In this document: piece by piece, positions 7,281 through 15,010 of the stretch
How the letters are laid out: each line of letters starts with the position of its first letter
Numbering within the stretch: position 1 is the first letter of the stretch
NCBI GenBank assembly: GCA_964429355.1
Contig: CAYSCH010000128.1
Location: 1 to 22,389 of the forward strand
From: JAAYAY01 sp964429355
GTDB taxonomy: Bacteria; Planctomycetota; Planctomycetia; Pirellulales; Thermoguttaceae
DNA: 22,389 nt
Direction of reading: 5' to 3'
Notes under the pieces: model-generated
Told to the model about the DNA's origin: nothing
The model's database searches: none
What the model saw: only the letters and a program-made list of their open reading frames with translations
Program-made: the position numbers and the translations under genes

Positions 7281-8150
7281 GTGGAGGGAGAGGTATGGAC
7301 CGTCGGGCGACTGCTCTCCTGGACGTCCGATTACCTGAAGAAGCACGGCTCGGACAGTCCGCGCCTCGATGCTGAAGTGCTCCTGGCACACTCGCTCAGT
7401 TGCGAGCGGATCGAGCTTTACACCCGATTCGACGAGCAGCCGGCCGAGGAGCAGCGTTCCGCCTTCCGCGATCTCGTTCGCCGCCGGGCCGAAGGGATGC
7501 CGGTTGCCTATCTCGTCGGGCACCGCGAGTTCTTTTCGCTTTCCTTTCGGGTCACCGAAGATGTTCTCATTCCCCGTCCGGAAACCGAGTATCTTGTGGT
7601 TGCTGCCATCGACCTGGCCAAACAGGTCGCAGGCGGAGCTGCGGTCTGCGACGTGGGGACCGGCAGTGGGATCATTGCCGTGTGCCTGGCCCGCCAGATC
7701 CCCGAGTGCCGGGTGACGGCCATTGATATCAGCCCCGCCGCTCTCGAGATCGCGAGGGAAAACGCCGCTGCCCACAAGGTGGCCGAACGCATCGACTTTC
7801 TCGAAGGTGACCTGCTGGCCCCGCTCCCGAGCGAGCCGGTGCTGGATCTGATCCTGAGCAATCCCCCCTACGTTGCCGACGGCGAGGCCGCCCAGATGGC
7901 CCCCGAAACTCGCCGGTTTGAACCACCCCAGGCCCTGTTTGCGGGCCCCAGGGGGACCGAAGTCATCGAGCGGCTGGTCCCCCAGGCCGCCCAACGCCTG
8001 AGGCCGGGCGGGCATTTGCTCATCGAGATCAGCCCGATGATCCACGACCGTGCCGGCGAGATTCTGGCGGCCGACGAGCGACTGGAGCGGCTCGAATCGA
8101 TCAAGGATCTGGCCGGTCACAAGCGGGTCGTCGTCGCGCGGCGGAGATAG
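7281..8150 (+). CDS. prmC: Peptide chain release factor N5-glutamine methyltransferase
   Basis: PrmC uses S-adenosylmethionine to methylate the GGQ glutamine of RF1 and RF2, which increases termination efficiency. The 289-residue protein has an N-terminal helical release-factor-binding domain, the stretch GMPVAYLVGHREFFSLSF before VLIPRPETE (a hallmark of the family), the SAM-binding loop DVGTGSG (GTGSG at 126-130), and the catalytic NPPY at 194-197. The start is GTG 7281 with GAGGTGAG just upstream. It follows prfA by 156 bp on the same strand. That gap contains no gene I can support. It converges on dgkA, whose stop codon lies 20 bp beyond. Confidence 0.96.
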   Translation: MEGEVWTVGRLLSWTSDYLKKHGSDSPRLDAEVLLAHSLSCERIELYTRFDEQPAEEQRSAFRDLVRRRAEGMPVAYLVGHREFFSLSFRVTEDVLIPRPETEYLVVAAIDLAKQVAGGAAVCDVGTGSGIIAVCLARQIPECRVTAIDISPAALEIARENAAAHKVAERIDFLEGDLLAPLPSEPVLDLILSNPPYVADGEAAQMAPETRRFEPPQALFAGPRGTEVIERLVPQAAQRLRPGGHLLIEISPMIHDRAGEILAADERLERLESIKDLAGHKRVVVARRR

Positions 8151-8170
8151 CCGGCGGCGGTGTTCTCGTC

Positions 8171-8560
8171 TCAGGACATCGGCAAGAGCGGCAGCAGCCT
8201 CGGGGCGAAAATGATCGCACCGACCACAACCGAGCCGAGGGCTGCCACGAGCACGGCGGCAGCGGCCGTGTCGAGGGAGTCGCGAAGTTCTTCGCGGCGT
8301 TCGTGGCTGACCGCCTTGGCCATGTGCTCGAGGGCCGAATTGAACATCTCGGCCGACGACACGATGGCGATGCAGAGCATAAGAACGCACCATTCTGACT
8401 GGCTCACACGGAAACAGGTGGCCCCGATCACCACCGCCAGCGCAAGAGGGAGGTGAACCACGAAACTGTTCTGGTTCCTGACCCCCACACCAAGCCCGCG
8501 GAAGGCGTAACGAAATTTGGCGCTCCAGGAATGGTCGGGCTGATTCGGGGTGTTGCTCAT
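8171..8560 (-). CDS. dgkA: Diacylglycerol/undecaprenol kinase family membrane protein (divergent)
   Basis: DgkA-family enzymes are small trimeric inner-membrane kinases that phosphorylate diacylglycerol or undecaprenol to recycle lipid carriers. The 129-residue protein has three hydrophobic segments (about 34-50, 57-73, 99-118) and the family motif EMFNSALE (Glu71, Asn74, Glu78). The usual KD motif before the last helix reads LD (SLDTAAAAVL), so the Asp (97) is kept but the Lys is lost. The Asp after the first motif, usual in VVD, is also absent. It may therefore be an active variant with altered chemistry or a degenerate enzyme. The ATG is 8 bp after the lptD stop, so the two are almost certainly one operon. 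Confidence 0.85.
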   Translation of the reverse strand: MSNTPNQPDHSWSAKFRYAFRGLGVGVRNQNSFVVHLPLALAVVIGATCFRVSQSEWCVLMLCIAIVSSAEMFNSALEHMAKAVSHERREELRDSLDTAAAAVLVAALGSVVVGAIIFAPRLLPLLPMS

Positions 8561-8568
8561 GATCGGGT

Positions 8569-11500
8569 TTACTCCAAGCCGTAGGCGCCGGCGACGGGGA
8601 TCTGGGCCCCGTCCACTGCGCCCAGGCGGCTCTTCGGCAGGAAACGCGGCTCGACGGCAAAATGGATGCCCACCGAGTCGCGGCTGGTATCGATGTTGAA
8701 TCCGGCGCTGACGAGGAACGACTCGCCGACGCGGGTGAAAGAAAGGTTCTGGCCGATATTGCGATGATCCGAAATGTCGTAGGATGAGCCGAAGCCCATG
8801 ATCCACTTGTCGCTCATGCGATACGTGTGGGAATAGGAAAGGACGGTCGAACTGAACGGTCCATCCATGCAGTGCACGCCGAGATAGATCCCTCCTCGCG
8901 GCGGACGGTTCAGATATCCACCCAGGCTGACCATCCGGCCTCCCTCGTCGAAGAAATCGAAATAGCCCGACGAGAGCAGGCTGAATCGTTCCCCCACGTG
9001 CCATTTGATGTCGTAATCGAGCATCCCAAGCATCTCGCCGAAATTGTCGTGGTCCGGACGCGGGAAGATCGTGGCATGCGTGTCGAACGTCACCCAGTCG
9101 ACCGTCCGTTCCTCCCCGGGCTTGCCGCGCTTGGTTTGCCAGCGATGCCGCATCCCCAGGCGAAGGAACATCATGTCGTCGGCCACCTCCGTCGACGGCG
9201 AGGTGACCCAACTCGCCAGCCCGGAACGTACGGCGTAGTAGCGCTCGTCGAACTGGGCGGGGACCGCCCCACCGTAGGTCGTGACCGTGTAACGCCGACG
9301 AAAGGCTTCGATCGAGTCGTCGTCGAGAGAATCGTAGAGCGGCAGGAGCGAGAGATCCTGGTCCGCTTCGGCAATCGCCAGCTCGGCGTCGAAAACCACC
9401 TTGTGGGCCAACCCGTTCACATTGAAGAGCTCGTTGTGCACCGTAGGATCGATCCGCCAGACCGGCAGGCTTGCGCGAATCCCCGCCTGGCCATAGAGTC
9501 GCTGCAAATCGTCGCCGTTGACGTCCGACCCCCAGTGGGCAAACTCGCCCAGCCCGTATGGGACCACCGTAAACGGCCCGAGATCCAGGGGCAGATCGAT
9601 TTCGTGGCGCGTCGCAAAACGTTCGCCATCGGTGGAAAGTGGGTCGACAGGCGACGTGCTCTCCCAGGGGAGCCAGCGAAACAAGGCTCGGTCGGCAGGA
9701 TCCTCGGGCTCCGTGGTGGCGCGGAAGCGGGCATAGCCCGCGTTTGTGTGCTCATACCAGGTGAGGCGGTCGCCCAGCAGCTCCTGGCCAAGCCAGAAGT
9801 GGTCCAGACGCGGCAGCCACTCCGTCTGCGTCATGTGGCTGTTGACACGCGCATCGGCCGTGATGCTCCAGGAGCGGTTGTCGGTCTGACGCTTCAATTC
9901 CACACCGGTCGTCTGGTCCTTGAGCTCATCCCACTCCCGTTCGAAGTATTCTTCCAGGAAATTGCGGTCGCTGATCCAGCCGACTTCCCCGGTCACGCGA
10001 AAGTCGCCCGGAAGCATCTGGCGGTGCTGCCAGAAGAGACGGTTGCGATAGTCCTTCTCCGGCTCCAGGCTGCGGCGGTCGAGCCCGAGGTTGTCCGTTC
10101 CTCGGTCTTCGATCCCCCAATAGTCGAGTTGGCCGGAAGTCGGTCCCGGTATGCCGAAGAAATTGTCGCGCGCGTAATTCACATTTGTGCCGTGTCCCCA
10201 GCCTCGCCGGCTGAGGTAGTCGAGACTCCCTTCCCATCGCGTGCCCTGGGGCCGGTTCCGCCAGCCGAAAATCTGGAACATATCCCAGTCGGTGAGGACC
10301 TGGGTGCCGAAAATGCTGTCGTTCTTGAGGCGAACCCGTTTAATATAGAAGGTCGGGTATTCCAGATCCGTTGCCAGAGCAGGCCAATAGAAAATCGGCA
10401 CGTCGCGAATGAACAGCAAGTTGTTCGTACTGGTGACGAAGTACTTCTGGTCCTTCTCCATCTCCCCCGTTGCTTCGTCCAGTTCAGGCAACCCCGTAAC
10501 CGCATCGACGGCCGGTTTCTCCGTCACGTCGAGCGTTGCGTCGCTCACCTGGACCCGGTAGCCGGGACGTCCCATTCGACTGGATGTCAAGAAGGCGTTC
10601 TCGGCAAAGTAGCGGTCCTTGCCCATCTGCTGGAGAACCTCCGTACGCAGCCGGAGCCAGCCTTCATAGCCGGGGACTGGCGTGAGCAACTCAGCGGCGA
10701 GCACGACGCCGGTCCTGCGCGCCACATCGTAGTACATGCGGTCGGCATGGATTACCGAATCCCCCTGCCGGAAGACCACGTTGCCTTCCAGATAAATCTC
10801 CAAGGGGATATTCTCGTCCTGGAACGACTCGCCACGGTCGTTCCTGTCGAAAACGTTGATCGTCCAGATCACGAGCCGATCGGCCGATACGTCGATGGCG
10901 TTGCCGAAGTCGTAGCCCCGGAGGTCGATGCCCCCAAGGTCCTCTTCGCTCAGGCCGCGGACGATCATGTTCACACCCGAGTCGATGATCCCCACACTCT
11001 GATTGGTGGCCTGGTCCACGGTCCACTGGGCTTGGATGTTCACATTGCTTCGCGAAAACAACAGGATCTGTCGCGTCCGCCCGGGCTGCCCGCCGAGCTG
11101 CCCGCGAACAATGGTCTCACCGCTCGGGTTGCTTCGCCGAGCACGGGCTCGAGTGTAGAGCGGCGTCTCGACGGCCGGCTCCTCCACCACGTTCGTCACC
11201 CGCACGTCGACCTGGCCGAAAGTCGGCAGCCGCAGGTAGCTGTCTTTGCCGGTCTTCTGAACGTGAGGGTGGGCCCCATCGGGAACAATCTGCACGTCTC
11301 CTTCCAGGTAGGCCAGCACGCGGTTCGGGGCTTCTTCCTCTTGTTCCTCCTGACCTTCTCCGGAGTCCATCGAGGTCCGATCGATCCACAAGACCGCCTC
11401 GGCACACCGGGCGGAGTAGTTGCCCTGAACGATGCGGCAACCGCGATCCAACAACAGCACCTCGTAGCTCCCCTCCGTCCAACGGTTTGCCTGAGAAGCC

Positions 11501-11682
11501 TCGATCCGGATCGGGTCATAGGGTTGCGGTTGGGGCAATTCGATCTGGGCCAGCGCCGTCGCACACCAGATCGCCATCCCCAGCAACACCAATCCGAAGC
11601 TCAAGCGCGGAACAGGTCTTCGATCCTCGCGTACCCCTCGGGCCGGCAAGGGCAACGGCGCGGCGGCCGCGCAGAACGTCAT
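8569..11682 (-). CDS. lptD: LPS-assembly protein LptD-like outer-membrane beta-barrel
   Basis: LptD is the outer-membrane barrel that inserts lipopolysaccharide into the outer leaflet, fed by the periplasmic LptA bridge. The 1037-residue protein has a signal segment at about 27-46 (LSFGLVLLGMAIWCATALAQ) after a basic, low-complexity leader. Two OstA/LptA-like beta modules follow, at about 57-135 (ending VLAYLEGDVQI) and 213-335 (EIYLEGNVVFRQGDSVIHAD then RMYYDVARRTGVV). From about 340 a long region of aromatic-rich beta strands forms the barrel, including RDVPIFYWPALATDLEYPTF, a typical LptD segment. The ATG at 11682 has no clear Shine-Dalgarno; a start nearer the signal segment is possible. 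A near-consensus promoter lies about 180 bp upstream. The Cys pattern of E. coli LptD is not evident. Confidence 0.85.
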   Translation of the reverse strand: MTFCAAAAPLPLPARGVREDRRPVPRLSFGLVLLGMAIWCATALAQIELPQPQPYDPIRIEASQANRWTEGSYEVLLLDRGCRIVQGNYSARCAEAVLWIDRTSMDSGEGQEEQEEEAPNRVLAYLEGDVQIVPDGAHPHVQKTGKDSYLRLPTFGQVDVRVTNVVEEPAVETPLYTRARARRSNPSGETIVRGQLGGQPGRTRQILLFSRSNVNIQAQWTVDQATNQSVGIIDSGVNMIVRGLSEEDLGGIDLRGYDFGNAIDVSADRLVIWTINVFDRNDRGESFQDENIPLEIYLEGNVVFRQGDSVIHADRMYYDVARRTGVVLAAELLTPVPGYEGWLRLRTEVLQQMGKDRYFAENAFLTSSRMGRPGYRVQVSDATLDVTEKPAVDAVTGLPELDEATGEMEKDQKYFVTSTNNLLFIRDVPIFYWPALATDLEYPTFYIKRVRLKNDSIFGTQVLTDWDMFQIFGWRNRPQGTRWEGSLDYLSRRGWGHGTNVNYARDNFFGIPGPTSGQLDYWGIEDRGTDNLGLDRRSLEPEKDYRNRLFWQHRQMLPGDFRVTGEVGWISDRNFLEEYFEREWDELKDQTTGVELKRQTDNRSWSITADARVNSHMTQTEWLPRLDHFWLGQELLGDRLTWYEHTNAGYARFRATTEPEDPADRALFRWLPWESTSPVDPLSTDGERFATRHEIDLPLDLGPFTVVPYGLGEFAHWGSDVNGDDLQRLYGQAGIRASLPVWRIDPTVHNELFNVNGLAHKVVFDAELAIAEADQDLSLLPLYDSLDDDSIEAFRRRYTVTTYGGAVPAQFDERYYAVRSGLASWVTSPSTEVADDMMFLRLGMRHRWQTKRGKPGEERTVDWVTFDTHATIFPRPDHDNFGEMLGMLDYDIKWHVGERFSLLSSGYFDFFDEGGRMVSLGGYLNRPPRGGIYLGVHCMDGPFSSTVLSYSHTYRMSDKWIMGFGSSYDISDHRNIGQNLSFTRVGESFLVSAGFNIDTSRDSVGIHFAVEPRFLPKSRLGAVDGAQIPVAGAYGLE

Positions 11683-11863
11683 CCATGCGGCCCCAGGGCG
11701 GGGCGCAGCAGACGAGACGCGGGTCAGTTTGCCGGTCCGTGGAGTGTTCAGCGGTATGACATCCGTGTTCGGCTCACAGGCGGCACCAAGCCGGATAGAG
11801 CGAACCGCAAAACAAGGTCAACTACGATGTTACAGCTCCGGAAATCCATTCTGGAGCGGGCAG

Positions 11864-11892
11864 ATTATAGGGACCGTCCGCAGCCGGATCAA
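11864..11892 (-). promoter_or_regulatory. Probable sigma-70-type promoter of lptD-dgkA
   Basis: Read on the minus strand: TTGATC (11892-11887), a 17-base spacer, then a perfect TATAAT (11869-11864). Transcription would start near 11857, giving a leader of about 175 bases before the lptD ATG. A second, weaker pair (TTGACC, 18 bases, TATCCG) occurs at 11821-11792 inside that leader. Confidence 0.6.
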
Positions 11893-11895
11893 GGT

Positions 11896-11909
11896 GGGTT
11901 CCTGAACCC
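11896..11909. promoter_or_regulatory. 14-bp perfect palindrome just upstream of the lptD -35 box
   Basis: GGGTTC CT GAACCC is a 6-2-6 inverted repeat beginning 4 bp upstream of the -35 hexamer. Its centre lies about 45 bp before the predicted start of transcription, a position typical of activator sites. The 2-base spacer is too short for an RNA hairpin loop, which favours a dimeric DNA-binding protein. It lies in the 556-bp region 11683-12238, where I see no supportable protein gene. Confidence 0.4.
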
Positions 11910-12177
11910 TGCAGAACACGCAACCCGTTGAGGAAACATAGCTTACGCCGATTTCCTCGTTCTCGCATTCTCCGAGAGAGCCATCCTTCTGGACGGAACT
12001 GCCCGAAAGAGTTCCGATCCGGGGCCGCCCAGGCGATGCTCAACGAGCTTGTCAAACCCGTCGAACGTGAGAAGACGCAAAACTCGTTCAAACGACCCGG
12101 ATGCCCCGGCCTTCATCCGTGACGATACGGCGAACACCGCCGAATAGAGTGTCACGACTGCAACGGCCAGACGTGGA

Positions 12178-12197
12178 TTTGGCACAAGAATGCCAAA
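12178..12197 (-). terminator. Short hairpin downstream of tRNA-Arg
   Basis: TTTGGCA (12178-12184) and TGCCAAA (12191-12197) form a perfect 7-bp stem with a 6-base loop, 42 bases past the 3' end of the minus-strand tRNA. There is no T-run after it on that strand. It may be a weak terminator or a barrier to exonucleases that trim the tRNA precursor. Confidence 0.3.
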
Positions 12198-12238
12198 GAT
12201 GGTCTTCTGTGAGCCATTTGCCAAAAGGAACTCACAAG

Positions 12239-12312
<74 letters not shown>

Positions 12313-12517
12313 ACAATGGTCTCACAGAACGCCTCAGGCCACCGTCGGCCGAAATTGCCTCGAAAGCGAATCTCCAGCAAGGCCGCTCCAGCACAAATTG
12401 TACCGGAAGCACCCGGAGCCTGCCTAGGTGGAAGCCGGAGCCGACCAGGAGCCGCGCGTCACGGTGTGCAACCTCATCGACCCCCTGTACTACTAACCTC
12501 AAAGATCGTGAAGTTTT

Positions 12518-14956
12518 TCACAGAGATCCGCGACCATCGGGAGCAGGCCATTTCAGCTCGAGCGGTGGCTCGTATTGGTTGGCAGCCCTGCCGCCCTGTG
12601 CTGCCCACCGTCGCCATGCCTCGACCCGATCATGTTCGTTCAGGCCGGGCATGCCCGCCTCTGGGCACTTGGCCACCTCCGGAAGGCTGTTCAAGGCGGC
12701 CAGCCGGATGCCGTGGCGGTCGTTGAGGAGGCGAATCAGTGTGGGCGCGAATTCGGCCAGCCCCACCTGACCCATCACTTGGGCCACCCGAAGCCGCGTC
12801 CGGTCGTTGTCGCTGCAAGCCAACCGCTCGAGGGCCGCCGAACCCTCCGGCCGATCGAGACGCGCCAAGGTCACGGCCGCAGCAACTTGTACCGTTTCGT
12901 TGTGAGATCCCAAGAGTCTCACAATTGGGGCGGGATCGAAGTTGCCTCCACAGTGCCCCAACGCCTCCACGGCCGCGCAAACCACCGGCTCGCTCGCATC
13001 CTCGAGTGTCGCCAGGAGCACCGCCGCGTGCTCCGGACGAGGGTGGCGGCCCAAATGCTCGCAAGCACTCTGCCGGATGCCGGCCGATTCGTGGCACGTG
13101 GCCGCATACACCAGGCGGAATGCCGGCTCGTTCTCCTCCTCCGCAATTGCCGTCAGGAGGTACTGCCACACGACCACGTCGGTTTCACTAGCGGCCAGTT
13201 CCGCCAGCCGGTGAATCAGAATCGCCCTGGGAGGACGACCGGCAAACCCCTCGGCCAATTGCCGGGCAGCCTGGCGGCGAACGTGTATGTCGCCCTCCCC
13301 AAGCTGTTCCACCGTGGCTAGTTCCGGCAAGCGGTCCGCAAGCAACTCCCCGTAGATGCACTCGGGCAGGGCGATGCCACGCCGGTCCGCCAGGTATTCG
13401 ACCATGTCGAGCAGGGCGGAATCGAAACGCCGTAGATTCGCCAATGCCTCGGCACGCCTGCCGGCATCACCCCCACCCGTCTGCAGAAGTTGGAGAGACG
13501 TGCGGACCGAGGCCAGGTCCTCGGTCGAAAAAGTTGTCTCACGAGGCGCGGCCCCCCCGACTTCTTCACCTGGCGGGATACATCGCTGGGCATAGGCCTG
13601 ACGAATCTGTGCGAGTGCCGGGCCGCTTGCGCCGGGTGGTTGGCCGAACGGAAATGCCTCGAGCAAAGGCCGGCCTTCCGGCCATGTGGCGGCGAGCGAG
13701 TCGGCCGCGAGCTTCTGGCTGCGGTATGCACACTTTTCAAGGGCTTCCAGCAGCAGTGGCTCGGCAATCGCAGGCGGCCAATCGCGGATCGCAGCCACCG
13801 TCTGGTACTGCACCTCCCCACTCGCGTCATCCAGGAGCATCTTCGCCAACGCGATATCGGGCTGGCCCGGCAGATCGGGTAGCACTTCGGCCACAGCCAG
13901 CCGGACCCGCCACTCCTTGTCGCGCCCTCCAACCGCCACGGAATCGGCCCTTCGCAAATCGGCAAGGGCCCGGATGGCGGCAATCCGTTCGGCCTCAACG
14001 CCTCGCTCCAGGATCCGTTCAAGTCGGGGAACCGCTCGTTCGTCTCCCAGCAACCCAAAAGCACAAATGGCGGCGGAGCGCACGTTCAGATCCGGATCGC
14101 GGAGCGACGAAGCCAGGCGGTCCAATGTGTCACCCGACGGGTGCCTCGCAAGGATCGGCAACACCCGGGCCCGAATCCTCGGATCAGGGTGATTCAGCAG
14201 CGAGAGTCCCTGCTCGGGAAATGTATCGCCGGATGTCTGCTGCCACACGTCCAACGCGGCAAGCTTGACCTCGTCGGCAGACGCCGAGAGTGCCGATATC
14301 AGCCGCGGTTCGTCGGCAGGACGGGCTTGGTTACCGAGGGAGCGAATCAACTCGCCGTGAACCGCCGGCGAGTAGCCCGTACCCGGTCGATCGGCCCGAG
14401 CAGCCTCTTTGTCCACAAGCTGCTGCACCAGTGCCATTGCCGAAGGTATCCGGCCGAGGGTTTCGGCGGCAGCGTATCTCACCGGGGGCGCGAGCTGGGC
14501 GTTTCCGGCTGCTGCGGCCAAAGCTCCCGCGACGTTCCGGTCGCCCGATCTTGCCAGGGCGATCGCAGCATTCGCGGCCACGATTGGATCGGTGGCCTTC
14601 AGATGGGACTGCAGCTCGGGCTGGCAGGCGGGCGTCTCGGCAAGCAGTGCGTCAACGGCCGGATAGACCCAACGCCAGGTTGACTCCTTTCCGCCAGGCG
14701 AGCGCACGGAACGGATCCAGTGCGGTTGGGCGAGCGCGCTGGTCAGGGCCGCATCGTGGTCAGGGGCGACAGAACCATCGGCCGACGACTCGCCGCCCCC
14801 AACAGACTCGGAAGATAACGGTTCCCGAATTCGATCGAGCGCCACGCGGCTGCCATGGAATTGCGGAACTGTCGAGGTGCAGCCGAACCCTGCTGCAATC
14901 AGAAGAACGCAGGGAAAAGCGGCCGATGGGATGCGCCTGGACAGGTGAATCTGCAT
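12518..14956 (-). CDS. Exported HEAT-repeat protein, possible lipoprotein
   Basis: The 812-residue protein starts with a signal peptide (RRIPSAAFPCVLLIAAGFGC). Cys26 followed by TST suggests a lipoprotein, although the lipobox (GFGC) is imperfect. From about residue 110 to 780 it is a run of roughly 30-residue alpha-helical repeats with HEAT/PBS character, for example DPIVAANAAIALARSGDR, DPDLNVRSAAICAFGLLGDE and SEPVVCAAVEALGHCGGN. Such solenoids act as protein-binding scaffolds; no enzyme motif is visible. The ATG lies 54 bp after the stop of another HEAT-repeat gene on the same strand, so they are likely co-transcribed. No Shine-Dalgarno is evident. Function is unknown; an envelope scaffold is an inference from the signal peptide and repeats. 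Confidence 0.85.
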   Translation of the reverse strand: MQIHLSRRIPSAAFPCVLLIAAGFGCTSTVPQFHGSRVALDRIREPLSSESVGGGESSADGSVAPDHDAALTSALAQPHWIRSVRSPGGKESTWRWVYPAVDALLAETPACQPELQSHLKATDPIVAANAAIALARSGDRNVAGALAAAAGNAQLAPPVRYAAAETLGRIPSAMALVQQLVDKEAARADRPGTGYSPAVHGELIRSLGNQARPADEPRLISALSASADEVKLAALDVWQQTSGDTFPEQGLSLLNHPDPRIRARVLPILARHPSGDTLDRLASSLRDPDLNVRSAAICAFGLLGDERAVPRLERILERGVEAERIAAIRALADLRRADSVAVGGRDKEWRVRLAVAEVLPDLPGQPDIALAKMLLDDASGEVQYQTVAAIRDWPPAIAEPLLLEALEKCAYRSQKLAADSLAATWPEGRPLLEAFPFGQPPGASGPALAQIRQAYAQRCIPPGEEVGGAAPRETTFSTEDLASVRTSLQLLQTGGGDAGRRAEALANLRRFDSALLDMVEYLADRRGIALPECIYGELLADRLPELATVEQLGEGDIHVRRQAARQLAEGFAGRPPRAILIHRLAELAASETDVVVWQYLLTAIAEEENEPAFRLVYAATCHESAGIRQSACEHLGRHPRPEHAAVLLATLEDASEPVVCAAVEALGHCGGNFDPAPIVRLLGSHNETVQVAAAVTLARLDRPEGSAALERLACSDNDRTRLRVAQVMGQVGLAEFAPTLIRLLNDRHGIRLAALNSLPEVAKCPEAGMPGLNEHDRVEAWRRWAAQGGRAANQYEPPLELKWPAPDGRGSL

Positions 14957-15010
14957 AGCGTGGCAAATCCGTTTGCCGGAAATATCCTCGTTGAGCCGTC
15001 AGGGTCGCGA

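Noticed and set aside
6330..8660. A 776-codon minus-strand open frame across prfA and prmC
   Set aside because: It is antisense to two clearly identified genes, and its sequence is low-complexity shadow sequence without family motifs.
8827..11931. A 1034-codon open frame on the plus strand, antisense to lptD
   Set aside because: It is the mirror of a real GC-rich gene. The product lacks domain character, whereas the minus strand has a signal peptide, OstA-like modules and an LptD barrel.
11946..11965. Similarity of GCCGATTTCCTCGTTCT to 5327-5343 (one mismatch)
   Set aside because: A single 17-base near match is at about the level expected by chance in this window, and the flanks do not align.
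11943..12224. A 93-codon minus-strand frame between lptD and tRNA-Arg
   Set aside because: There is no ribosome-binding site, neighbour logic or recognisable motif. A chance frame in GC-rich DNA is more likely.
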